Notes: generated by a model from the sequence alone, not told the origin. A DNA stretch of 7,951 nt from UBA8524 sp964215915 (GCA_964215915.1 CAXPEB010000109.1:1-7951), one strand, 5' to 3'; shown: positions 1 through 6,151, counted from the stretch's first letter. A program made the numbers and translations.

Positions 1-20
1 GACGTGTGCTCTTCCGATCT
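1..20. other. Illumina TruSeq adapter remnant (not genomic)
   Basis: These bases match the 3' end of the Illumina TruSeq read-2 adapter, which ends in GCTCTTCCGATCT. Read on the minus strand they begin AGATCGGAAGAGC, the usual read-through adapter start. The stretch lies exactly at the contig end and stops at a sharp boundary, so it is library sequence left in the assembly. Genomic sequence starts at base 21. Nothing biological should be inferred from it. Confidence 0.97.
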
Positions 21-38
21 CGGTTTTCACCGGGGTTT
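21..38 (-). terminator. Probable terminator of atpDC, 3' arm cut off by the adapter
   Basis: Read on the minus strand, 25 bases after the atpC stop, the sequence is AAACCCCGGTGAAAACCG. CGGT (32-29) and ACCG (24-21) pair around a GAAA tetraloop (28-25). The 5' arm continues outward with AAACCC (38-33), but the bases that would pair with it are replaced by adapter. I infer that the intact genome continues with something like GGGTTT and forms an A-tract/T-tract terminator stem ending the atpD-atpC transcript. Only four pairs are directly visible. Confidence 0.5.
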
Positions 39-62
39 AATATAATTTCTATGAGTAACCAA

Positions 63-293
63 TCAGGTTAAAACAATGATGGTATTTTTCAAAACTTCCA
101 CGATACCACCGCTGACCTCGATGAAATGGGTCCCTTCCTGATCCTTCACCCGGATTTTTCCCGGATCCAGACTGGATATGATGGCGGCGTGGTTTTCCAG
201 GACCTCGAAAGATCCTTTGGAACCCGGTAACTGAACAGCGCTTACTTCTCCGCTGTAGAGCACCTTATCGGGTGTGATAATATCAAGATACAT
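63..293 (-). CDS. atpC: F1Fo ATP synthase epsilon subunit, short form
   Basis: This 76-residue protein is the epsilon subunit of the F1 central stalk, which sits with gamma and couples rotation to catalysis on the cytoplasmic face of the inner membrane. The N-terminal beta-sandwich is recognisable: LDIITPDKVLYSGEV at the start, VQLPGSKGSFEVLENHA at about 20-36, and the SGGIVEV strand at 61-67. The protein ends right after this domain, so the helical C-terminal domain of longer forms (E. coli about 139 residues) is absent. That domain is the one able to inhibit ATP hydrolysis. As far as I know short forms are normal in Bacteroidota, and nothing suggests a frameshift. The gene lies 19 bp downstream of atpD in the same operon and begins with ATG behind a clear Shine-Dalgarno sequence. 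The stop is TGA. Confidence 0.95.
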   Translation of the reverse strand: MYLDIITPDKVLYSGEVSAVQLPGSKGSFEVLENHAAIISSLDPGKIRVKDQEGTHFIEVSGGIVEVLKNTIIVLT

Positions 294-300
294 CGTTGAT

Positions 301-310
301 TACTCCTTCC
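301..310 (-). promoter_or_regulatory. Strong Shine-Dalgarno sequence for atpC
   Basis: The minus strand reads GGAAGGAGTA between the atpD stop and the atpC ATG. The AGGAG core lies 9 bases before the start codon. It fixes the atpC start and stands out because most other genes in this window have no such sequence, as is usual in Bacteroidota. I infer that it helps re-initiate translation after atpD or sets the epsilon dose. Confidence 0.8.
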
Positions 311-312
311 GT

Positions 313-1821
313 TTAACGGTTTTCAGCAAGCATTTTTTCTCCTGCTTCTACAACTTCTTCAATGGTTCCTTTCAGGTTGAACGCTGCTTCCGGATATTGA
401 TCCAGCTCGCCGTCCATAATCATATTGAACCCTTTGATAGTGTCTTCGATGGAAACCAGTTTTCCTTCCAAGCCGGTAAACTGAGAAGCCACAAAGAAAG
501 GCTGGGACAGGAAACGCTGAACACGACGGGCACGGTGTACGACCAGCTTATCGTCTTCCGACAATTCATCCATACCCAGGATGGCAATAATATCCTGAAG
601 TTCTTTGTAACGCTGCAGCAGCATTTTCACGCGCTGAGCCGTATTGTAATGCGCATCTCCGAGAATTTCAGGAGTAAGGATCCGGGAAGTGGAATCCAGA
701 GGATCCACGGCAGGATAAATACCCAGCTCTGAAATTTTACGGGAAAGTACCGTGGTGGCATCCAAGTGAGCAAAGGTGGTTGCAGGAGCCGGGTCAGTCA
801 AGTCATCAGCCGGAACGTATACAGCCTGAACCGAAGTAATGGAACCGTTCTTAGTAGAGGTAATCCTTTCCTGCATCGCTCCCATTTCGGTAGCCAGGGT
901 AGGCTGGTAACCCACCGCAGAAGGCATACGTCCCAGAAGGGCCGATACCTCGGAACCTGCCTGGGTGAAACGGAAGATGTTATCGATAAAGAAGAGGATG
1001 TCTTTTCCTTTGCCTTGTCCTTCTCCGTCACGGAAATATTCCGCAATGGAAAGACCGGTCAAAGCCACACGGGCACGGGCTCCGGGAGGCTCATTCATCT
1101 GGCCGAACACGAAGGTGGCCTGTGAATTCAGCATCTCGTCGCGGTTTACTTTGGAAAGGTCCCATCCTCCTTCTTCTTCGAGAGTATGAACGAAGTCCTT
1201 ACCATATTTTACGATACCCGCTTCGATCATCTCACGAAGCAAGTCGTTTCCTTCACGCGTACGCTCACCCACACCGGCAAATACCGACATTCCTTCGTAA
1301 GCTTTCGCGATATTGTTGATCAATTCCTGGATCAGTACGGTCTTACCCACACCGGCTCCTCCGAAAAGTCCGATCTTACCACCCTTGGCATAAGGCTCAA
1401 GCAGATCGATTACCTTGATACCGGTAAACAAAGGCTCGGTACTGGTAGACAGATCCTCGTATGCAGGTGCAGAACGGTGAATAGGACGACCGTTTGTGTT
1501 ATCAAGGCTGCCCAAACCGTCGATGGCCTCACCAACCACATTCAGAAGGCGGCCTTTGATTACCTCACCGGTAGGTACTTTGATAGGGGCGCCGGAATCG
1601 GTTACCGGCATGCCACGAAGAAGTCCTTCGGTAGAATCCATGGCTACCGTACGGGCCATATTCTCACCGAGGTGTTGCTGGATTTCCAGCACCACGCGTG
1701 AACCGTCTTCTTTCTCGACATAAAGTGCGTCGTAAATATTGGGAAGTTTTGCTCCTTCAGCATCGAAGCTGACATCGACTACGGGGCCAATGATTTGTGC
1801 GATCTTGCCTTGATTTGACAT
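313..1821 (-). CDS. atpD: F1Fo ATP synthase catalytic beta subunit
   Basis: This is the catalytic subunit of F1, making ATP from ADP and phosphate in the alpha3beta3 ring. The true product is 502 residues, starting MSNQGKIAQIIGPVVDVSFD at the ATG at 1821. The open frame runs on to 2238, but those 139 extra codons are antisense to the DNA glycosylase gene and have no family resemblance. Motifs: P-loop GGAGVGKT at 154-161; catalytic Glu186 in GERTREG; FIDNIFRFTQAGSEVSALLGRMPSAVGYQ-type nucleotide-site region at about 278-306; ATPase signature PAVDPLDSTS at 370-379; and DELSEDDK at 418-425, a slight variant of the usual DELSEEDK. About 20 residues (near 206-230) are inserted before QMNEPP compared with E. 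coli, which I regard as a Bacteroidota trait. It is the first gene of a two-gene operon with atpC. The other ATP synthase genes are not in the window. Confidence 0.97.
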   Translation of the reverse strand: MSNQGKIAQIIGPVVDVSFDAEGAKLPNIYDALYVEKEDGSRVVLEIQQHLGENMARTVAMDSTEGLLRGMPVTDSGAPIKVPTGEVIKGRLLNVVGEAIDGLGSLDNTNGRPIHRSAPAYEDLSTSTEPLFTGIKVIDLLEPYAKGGKIGLFGGAGVGKTVLIQELINNIAKAYEGMSVFAGVGERTREGNDLLREMIEAGIVKYGKDFVHTLEEEGGWDLSKVNRDEMLNSQATFVFGQMNEPPGARARVALTGLSIAEYFRDGEGQGKGKDILFFIDNIFRFTQAGSEVSALLGRMPSAVGYQPTLATEMGAMQERITSTKNGSITSVQAVYVPADDLTDPAPATTFAHLDATTVLSRKISELGIYPAVDPLDSTSRILTPEILGDAHYNTAQRVKMLLQRYKELQDIIAILGMDELSEDDKLVVHRARRVQRFLSQPFFVASQFTGLEGKLVSIEDTIKGFNMIMDGELDQYPEAAFNLKGTIEEVVEAGEKMLAENR

Positions 1822-1849
1822 GTTAAAATCAGGTGGTTTTAATGCGCTG

Positions 1850-1857
1850 CAAAAGTA
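1850..1857 (-). promoter_or_regulatory. -7 box of the atpDC promoter
   Basis: The minus strand reads TACTTTTG here, an exact fit to the Bacteroidota -7 consensus TAnnTTTG, 28 bases before the atpD ATG. About 20 bases further upstream there is only a T-run (about 1872-1879 on the minus strand), not a clean TTTG, so the -33 element is poor. Transcription would start about 5-7 bases past the box, leaving a leader of about 20-25 nt with no Shine-Dalgarno sequence. The position is exactly where the atpD promoter is needed. Confidence 0.6.
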
Positions 1858-1867
1858 GGATATTCTG

Positions 1868-1898
1868 TTTGAAAAAAAACCGCGTGGATATATTTTTG
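1868..1898 (+). promoter_or_regulatory. Promoter of the DNA glycosylase gene (TTTG-N19-TATTTTTG)
   Basis: TTTG at 1868-1871 is followed, after 19 bases, by TATTTTTG at 1891-1898. This matches both elements of the sigma-70-type promoter known from Bacteroidota (TTTG/TTG, then TAnnTTTG). Transcription should start near 1902-1905, only about 7-10 nt before the TTG start codon at 1912, so the message would be nearly leaderless. The elements interleave with the divergent atpD promoter, so polymerases on the two could compete. Confidence 0.65.
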
Positions 1899-1911
1899 GG
1901 AAATTACCGCT

Positions 1912-2502
1912 TTGACTACTAAACTGGACAAATCCTTTTACCTGCAGGAAGATGTGGTTCGGCTGGCACGCCTCCTGATCGGGAAACGCCTGGTAAGCCG
2001 GGTTGACGGCCACTATTGCAGCGGACTGATTAGCGAAACCGAAGCCTACGCCGGGGCAGAAGACCGCGCTTCCCATGCCTTCGGAAACCGCCGTACGGCA
2101 CGCACCGAGATAATGTTCCGGGAAGGCGGACATGCTTATATATACCTCTGCTACGGGATACACCACCTGTTCAATGTGGTGAGTAATAGCGAAGGAATTC
2201 CGCATGCCATACTTATCCGCGGAATGATCCAGGAACAAGGAATTCCCGTCATGCAGGAAAGAAGGAAATTTCCAAAGGACCCTGCCCGACTCTGTGCCGG
2301 ACCCGGAACGTTAAGTCAGGCCATGGGGTTCCGCAACACGCAAAGCGGGATCAGCCTTCTGGGAGAAACGGTATGGATAGAAGAAAGCGGTATCCGCCCC
2401 GGGAAAGATTCCCTGTCGGTTGGCCCGCGTATCGGTGTTGACTACGCAGGAGAGGACGCCCTGCTCCCCTACCGTTTTTTGTGGAATGGTGAAAGAGACT
2501 GA
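1912..2502 (+). CDS. mpg: 3-methyladenine DNA glycosylase, AAG/MPG family
   Basis: This 196-residue protein is a monofunctional DNA glycosylase of the alkyladenine (AAG/MPG) fold. It flips out and removes alkylated or deaminated purines such as 3-methyladenine and hypoxanthine, starting base-excision repair. The core motif ETEAY (42-46) holds Glu44, equivalent to the human catalytic Glu125, and Tyr46 (human Tyr127). His55 in SHAF matches His136, Tyr81 in LCYG matches the intercalating Tyr162, and Asn88 matches Asn169; these assignments come from spacing. The later CAGPGTL (128-134) and GPRIGVDYAG (171-180) motifs are also typical, and the length is normal. The start is TTG: the frame is closed by TGA at 1870 and no ATG or GTG lies before the conserved N-terminal region. 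It diverges from atpD and converges on the EgtD-like gene, with 9 bp between the stops. Confidence 0.93.
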   Translation: MTTKLDKSFYLQEDVVRLARLLIGKRLVSRVDGHYCSGLISETEAYAGAEDRASHAFGNRRTARTEIMFREGGHAYIYLCYGIHHLFNVVSNSEGIPHAILIRGMIQEQGIPVMQERRKFPKDPARLCAGPGTLSQAMGFRNTQSGISLLGETVWIEESGIRPGKDSLSVGPRIGVDYAGEDALLPYRFLWNGERD

Positions 2503-2511
2503 ACGGTTTAA

Positions 2512-3456
2512 TCAGACTACATCCAGGAGCACATCCATAAAGAACATGTTGCCATCAAAATACAGGTCGCTAAACGCAAAACCTGCTTCTTGCGCCAGTT
2601 CCTTGAATTCTTCGCGGGAATACTTCTTGGAAACCTCGGTCTGAACATTCTCCCAGGCCTTAAAATGGAAGCTGCGATTCAGTTTTTCAATAAGTACCTC
2701 TTGATCCTTCTGCGAGATCAGGAAGCTTCTCACCTCCCCGCTTTCCGGTTCGTAGCTGGCATAATGCCGGAATTGCCCCACCTTAAAATGACCACCCAGT
2801 TCACGATTAATCCTTTCCAGGAGATTCAGGTTAAAACGGGCTGTAATTCCTGCCTTATCGGAATAAGCCGGCAGGATCAGGGAAGGTGATTTTTTCAAAT
2901 CGATACCCACCAGCACCTGATCTCCCGGGCGCAAGGATTTGCGTAACTGTTTCATAAAAGCCAGAGCCCTCTGGTAGTTGAAGTTTCCGATATTGGACCC
3001 CAGGAACAGCACAAGCTTCGGGTGCTCATCGCCTTCTTCCTGAAGCTGGGCAAGCCGCTCGAAATATTCTCCGTGCATGCTTTCCACTTTCAAGCCGGGC
3101 AGCTTTTTCTTAAGCAGTCCTTCCAGTTCACGCAGCGCTTCCTCAGAAATATCCAATGGCTGGTAAATCACATCTGCGTGACGGGCATTCCAGGCTTTTA
3201 AAAGATGATACGTTTTGCTGGCATCTCCGGCTCCCAGTTCAATGATCCGCAACCCCGGGCGGTAACTGTTTTCCGTTATTTCAGAGGCGTGACTGCTCAA
3301 TATTTCATTTTCGGCCCGGGTGAGGTAATATTCCGGCATTTCCATGATCTCCTGGAAAATCCGGCTCCCCTTTTCATCATAAAAGTACCTGCTCGGCAGC
3401 TTTTTAGGGGATGAACTCAAGCCATGTAAAATATCTTCTCCAAACGAATCCTGCAT
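2512..3456 (-). CDS. egtD: EgtD-family SAM-dependent methyltransferase (putative histidine N-alpha-methyltransferase)
   Basis: The 314-residue protein belongs to the family of EgtD, which trimethylates the alpha-amino group of histidine to hercynine, the first step of ergothioneine synthesis. Family features: LPSRYFYDEKGS (20-31) and MPEYYLTRAE (40-49), the SAM-site motif ELGAGDASKT (73-82), PLDIS with Asp102 (100-104), FLGSNIGN (151-158, Asn158), FNLNLLERINREL (208-220) and TEVSKKYS (273-280). Glu274 and Ser276 in the last motif correspond to the histidine-binding Glu and Ser of mycobacterial EgtD. In contrast, the usual IEM(W/H/Y)L stretch is replaced by VRSFL (242-246), so a pocket methionine appears to be Ser244. 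No EgtB gene is nearby. Family membership is secure, the substrate is not. Its ATG overlaps the stop of the carbonic anhydrase gene (TGATG), which suggests coupled translation. Confidence 0.85.
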   Translation of the reverse strand: MQDSFGEDILHGLSSSPKKLPSRYFYDEKGSRIFQEIMEMPEYYLTRAENEILSSHASEITENSYRPGLRIIELGAGDASKTYHLLKAWNARHADVIYQPLDISEEALRELEGLLKKKLPGLKVESMHGEYFERLAQLQEEGDEHPKLVLFLGSNIGNFNYQRALAFMKQLRKSLRPGDQVLVGIDLKKSPSLILPAYSDKAGITARFNLNLLERINRELGGHFKVGQFRHYASYEPESGEVRSFLISQKDQEVLIEKLNRSFHFKAWENVQTEVSKKYSREEFKELAQEAGFAFSDLYFDGNMFFMDVLLDVV

Positions 3457-4103
3457 CAGTTTCCTATAATTCCAAGCTCAAACTTGCACACTTCTTTCAG
3501 TGCCATCTCACTGTTAATCATCCCCGTCTGCGTTTTTATGTGGCCTGTTCTCATATCGTAAACCCAGCCGTGCAGGTAAGGCGAATTGCCTTTTTTCCAG
3601 GCATTCTGGATGACATTGGTTTTCCCGAGGTTATATACCTGTTCGATTACATTCAGTTCCACCAGTCGGTTTTCCCGTTCCTCCCCTTTTAATGTCTCCA
3701 GCTGTTTCCAATAATAGTTCTGGGTATCCTTAATGGTACGGAGCCAGTTATCGATCAACCCGTGATCTTCCCTTGACATGGCCGCACGTACTCCTCCGCA
3801 ACCGTAGTGTCCGCAAACGATAATATGCCTAACCTTCAGAATGTCCACGGCATACTGCAATACGGAAAGGATGTTCATATCGGTTTGTACCACCAGGTTG
3901 GCAATATTCCGATGAACGAAGATATCACCGGGATGGGTACCGGTTATTTCATTCGGGGGTACCCGGCTGTCTGAACAGCCTATCCATAAAAAATTGGGGG
4001 CCTGAAACTCGTATTCACGGCTAAAGAACTGAGGATCACTTGCCGTCATTTCTTCAACCCAGCGCTCGTTGTTGCTGAGTAAGCGTTTGATCGCTTCTAC
4101 CAT
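3456..4103 (-). CDS. can: Beta-class carbonic anhydrase
   Basis: This 215-residue zinc enzyme interconverts CO2 and bicarbonate in the cytoplasm and supplies bicarbonate to carboxylases. It resembles E. coli Can along its length. Zinc ligands are Cys43, His99 and Cys102, in IGCSDSRVP (41-49) and CGHYGCGG (97-104). The Asp45-Arg47 pair is also in place, as in bacterial type II beta enzymes in which Asp can act as a fourth ligand. Further family motifs are HRNIANLV (64-71), NWL (119-121) and ELNVIEQVYNL (149-159). The ATG at 4103 gives an N-terminus (VEAIKRLLSNNERW) that lines up with E. coli Can (LISNNALW). It heads a two-gene operon with the EgtD-like gene and diverges from the glycosyltransferase across 88 bp. 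No convincing promoter was found there for this gene. There is no signal peptide. Confidence 0.96.
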   Translation of the reverse strand: MVEAIKRLLSNNERWVEEMTASDPQFFSREYEFQAPNFLWIGCSDSRVPPNEITGTHPGDIFVHRNIANLVVQTDMNILSVLQYAVDILKVRHIIVCGHYGCGGVRAAMSREDHGLIDNWLRTIKDTQNYYWKQLETLKGEERENRLVELNVIEQVYNLGKTNVIQNAWKKGNSPYLHGWVYDMRTGHIKTQTGMINSEMALKEVCKFELGIIGN

Positions 4104-4191
4104 GGCACCAATGTAGGCTTTTCGTATGAGAATCCGGTTAAGGCCGGTGAGCGGTTGTCAAATCTGCCCCGCTTTCCGTTCTTTGCACGAA

Positions 4192-4941
4192 ATGGCACCC
4201 AAGCTGAGTATTATCACCGTGACCTACAATGCCGAACAATTCATTGAGGCCACCATTCGTTCCATTGCGCAACAATCGTTTGCCGACAAGGAGTATATTG
4301 TAGTCGACGGTAAGTCGAACGACCGCACCCTGGAAATCCTGGAGCAAAACCGGGATACGGTAAGCAAGCTGGTGAGCGAAAAAGACTCGGGTTTGTATGA
4401 TGCCATGAACAAGGCCATTGCCATGGCCGAAGGCGAATACCTCATGTTTCTGAATGCCGGCGATCTCTTTTACGAGGAAGAATCCCTGAGCGAATTGTTC
4501 GAAGCCGCAGAAAATCAGGATGTACTTTATGCCGATACCGCCATCATTGATACGGAATTCGAACTGGTGGGTATGCGCCACATGCGCCCGCCTGCCCGCC
4601 TCAGCTGGAAAAGTTTTCGAAACGGTATGGTCGTTTGCCATCAGGCCATTGTGGCCAAACGAAGCATCGCTCCTTTCTATGACCTGAGTTACCAGGTTGC
4701 GGCTGATATCGACTGGGCCATACGACTTTGTAAAGCGGCCGAGAGCTTCTATTTTTTTGATGCTCCGCTTATCCGGTTTATGCAGGGCGGCATCTCCACC
4801 CAGCAGCGCAGCAAGGGACTGAAGGAGCGTTACCAGGTTATGACCCGTTACTACGGCGCTATTCCAACGCTTTTCAATAACCTGAAGCTCGGACTCCGGT
4901 ACCTGCTCAGCCTGCGCTTCATCCAAAACGTGCGCAAATGA
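4192..4941 (+). CDS. Family 2 (GT-A) glycosyltransferase, WcaE-like
   Basis: The 249-residue protein is a single GT-A domain that would transfer a sugar from a nucleotide-sugar donor during polysaccharide or glycolipid assembly. Motifs in order: SIITVTYN (6-13), VDGKSNDRT (38-46), EKDSGLYDAMNKA (63-75), the metal/nucleotide-site LNAGD (87-91, in place of a strict DxD), CHQA (149-152) and AADIDW (170-175), where the likely catalytic acidic residue lies. The EKDSGLYDAMNKA-LNAGD pairing is typical of the WcaE-like subgroup. No transmembrane segment is evident. I chose the ATG at 4192 because the fold begins at once; an in-frame ATG at 4126 would add 22 residues unlike the family. A weak promoter-like TTG (4155-4157) N20 GTTCTTTG (4178-4185) lies just before it. 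It overlaps hpt by ATGA. Donor and acceptor are unknown, and no other polysaccharide genes are present. Confidence 0.88.
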   Translation: MAPKLSIITVTYNAEQFIEATIRSIAQQSFADKEYIVVDGKSNDRTLEILEQNRDTVSKLVSEKDSGLYDAMNKAIAMAEGEYLMFLNAGDLFYEEESLSELFEAAENQDVLYADTAIIDTEFELVGMRHMRPPARLSWKSFRNGMVVCHQAIVAKRSIAPFYDLSYQVAADIDWAIRLCKAAESFYFFDAPLIRFMQGGISTQQRSKGLKERYQVMTRYYGAIPTLFNNLKLGLRYLLSLRFIQNVRK

Positions 4942-5480
4942 ACCGCCGGATCAAACTATGGGACCGGTATTTCGAGTTGTTTATCGATACCGAAACCCTG
5001 CAGCAAGGCATAGAGAAGGTGGCCGCAGAACTGAACCGCGACTACCTGGGTAAACGTCCGGTTTTTGTAGCCGTACTCGATGGGGCTGTCCATTTTTCCT
5101 CAGACCTTACCCGCCACTTTCATGATAAGTGCGAGATCAGTTTCGTGAAGTACACGTCGTACCAAGGAGTGAAAAGCACCGGAAAACTGCAAAAAGTACT
5201 GGGACTGCAACAAAGCATCTTCGGAAGGCATGTGATCCTGCTGGAAGATATTGTAGATAGCGGACTCACCATAGCCGGAATATTTGAGGAGTTAGCCGCG
5301 CTCAACCCCTTAAGCCTTCGGGTGGTAACGCTGTTATACAAACCCGCTTCCCTCAAACACCTGATCAAGCCCGATTATATCGGCTTTGAAACCGGGAGCG
5401 AATTCGTAGTGGGTTATGGTATGGATTACAATGGTCTGGGAAGAAACCTGCCGGAATTGTATAAGGCCGTGAACCCCTGA
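4938..5480 (+). CDS. hpt: Hypoxanthine (guanine) phosphoribosyltransferase
   Basis: This 180-residue enzyme salvages hypoxanthine, and usually guanine, joining the base to PRPP to give IMP or GMP and pyrophosphate in the cytoplasm. The PRPP-binding loop is clear: ILLEDIVDSGLTI at 100-112, with Glu103-Asp104 and Asp107. Upstream are VAVLDGAVHFSSDL (44-57) and the flexible-loop KYTSYQG (71-77). Downstream are LLYKP with Lys135, which contacts the purine, and FVVGYGMDYNGLGRNLP (156-172), closing the base pocket. Length is normal. The ATG overlaps the glycosyltransferase stop by four bases (ATGA), so translation is probably coupled, and no separate promoter or Shine-Dalgarno sequence is seen. It is followed by adk and obgE, a neighbourhood I recall as common in Bacteroidota. 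Confidence 0.95.
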   Translation: MNRRIKLWDRYFELFIDTETLQQGIEKVAAELNRDYLGKRPVFVAVLDGAVHFSSDLTRHFHDKCEISFVKYTSYQGVKSTGKLQKVLGLQQSIFGRHVILLEDIVDSGLTIAGIFEELAALNPLSLRVVTLLYKPASLKHLIKPDYIGFETGSEFVVGYGMDYNGLGRNLPELYKAVNP

Positions 5481-5490
5481 TTAGGCTTCA

Positions 5491-5522
5491 TTAGCCAGAT
5501 ACTGCCTGAAAACCTATATTTG
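5491..5522 (+). promoter_or_regulatory. Promoter of adk (TTAG-N20-TATATTTG)
   Basis: TATATTTG at 5515-5522 is an exact match to the Bacteroidota -7 box TAnnTTTG, and TTAG at 5491-5494, 20 bases upstream, is one base from TTTG. It lies in the 71-bp gap between hpt and adk. Transcription would begin near 5527 and leave a leader of about 25 nt without a Shine-Dalgarno sequence. I infer that adk, probably with obgE, can be expressed independently of hpt. Confidence 0.65.
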
Positions 5523-5551
5523 CCCCCTTTCAACCAAAACCCGAATACATC

Positions 5552-6130
5552 ATGTTAAACCTGGTTCTTTTCGGACCTCCCGGAGCAGGAAAAGGCACGC
5601 AGTCTGCCAAACTGATTGAAAAGTACGGACTGGTACACCTGTCTACCGGTGATATTTTCCGCGCCAATATCAAAGGCGAAACGGAGCTTGGCCAGTTGGC
5701 CAAAAGTTATATGGATAAAGGCAACCTGGTTCCCGACGAGGTGACGATCCGCATGCTGGAAGCCGAAGTAGACAAACATCCCGGAGCCAAAGGATTTATC
5801 TTCGACGGCTTTCCGCGCACCACACCGCAAGCCGAAGCCCTGGACAAATTCCTGGAATCAAGGGGTACGGAAATCCATCTTATGCTAGCCTTGCAGGTAC
5901 CGGAAGAAGAGCTGGTTAAACGCCTTTTGCTCCGTGGACAGGAAAGCAATCGTGCGGATGACAAGGATAAAACCGTAATCCGGAACCGCATCGGGGTATA
6001 CAATGAACAAACTGCCGTGGTCGCCGACTTCTACGACCGGAAAAACAAATACCGGGCGGTGGAAGGTGTCGGTGAGATCAAAACGATATTCGAACGGCTC
6101 TGTGCGGAAGTTGACCGCCTGAATGCTTAA
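5552..6130 (+). CDS. adk: Adenylate kinase, short type
   Basis: This 192-residue cytoplasmic kinase interconverts ATP + AMP and 2 ADP, setting adenylate energy charge and supplying ADP for synthesis. The P-loop is GPPGAGKGT (8-16). The AMP-binding motif STGDIFRA is at 31-38, and the kinase signature FDGFPRT at 84-90. The LID arginines appear in KRLLLRGQESNRADD (123-137) and RNRI (144-147). The LID is short and lacks the four zinc-binding cysteines of long bacterial forms, so this is the short, AK1-like type. The start is ATG at the immediate beginning of the conserved strand MLNLVLFGPPG. It has its own promoter and is followed after 69 bp by obgE on the same strand. Confidence 0.97.
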   Translation: MLNLVLFGPPGAGKGTQSAKLIEKYGLVHLSTGDIFRANIKGETELGQLAKSYMDKGNLVPDEVTIRMLEAEVDKHPGAKGFIFDGFPRTTPQAEALDKFLESRGTEIHLMLALQVPEEELVKRLLLRGQESNRADDKDKTVIRNRIGVYNEQTAVVADFYDRKNKYRAVEGVGEIKTIFERLCAEVDRLNA

Positions 6131-6151
6131 TTTAAGGGCATAAATACCTTG

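Noticed and set aside
766..1701. Several plus-strand frames of 65-171 codons opposite atpD
   Set aside because: They are shadows of a highly conserved coding sequence and encode no recognisable proteins.
1822..2238. 139-codon N-terminal extension of atpD, suggesting a fused beta subunit of 641 residues
   Set aside because: The extension is antisense to the glycosylase gene, has no family resemblance, and crosses the atpD promoter. The internal ATG at 1821 gives the expected N-terminus and length.
2471..2507. ACCGTT/AACGGT inverted repeat at the end of the glycosylase gene as a terminator
   Set aside because: Six pairs with a 25-base loop, mostly inside coding sequence, with no T-run after it.
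4126..4191. Upstream ATG giving the glycosyltransferase 22 more residues
   Set aside because: The added residues (with Arg- and Cys-containing sequence) are unlike the family, and the ATG at 4192 directly precedes the first strand of the fold.
4104..4191. Promoter for carbonic anhydrase (CAGATTTG at 4166-4159 or TACATTGG close to the start, minus strand)
   Set aside because: Each differs from TAnnTTTG by one base, and neither has a fitting upstream element, so I cannot choose one.
4138..4926. Long 262-codon open frame antisense to the glycosyltransferase
   Set aside because: It lies wholly opposite a gene with clear motifs, its translation has no recognisable domain, and nothing like a start signal precedes it. 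Such frames are common opposite G+C-biased third positions.
5482..5497. GGCT/AGCC repeat after hpt as a terminator
   Set aside because: Only four pairs and no T-tract; the region is better explained by the adk promoter.
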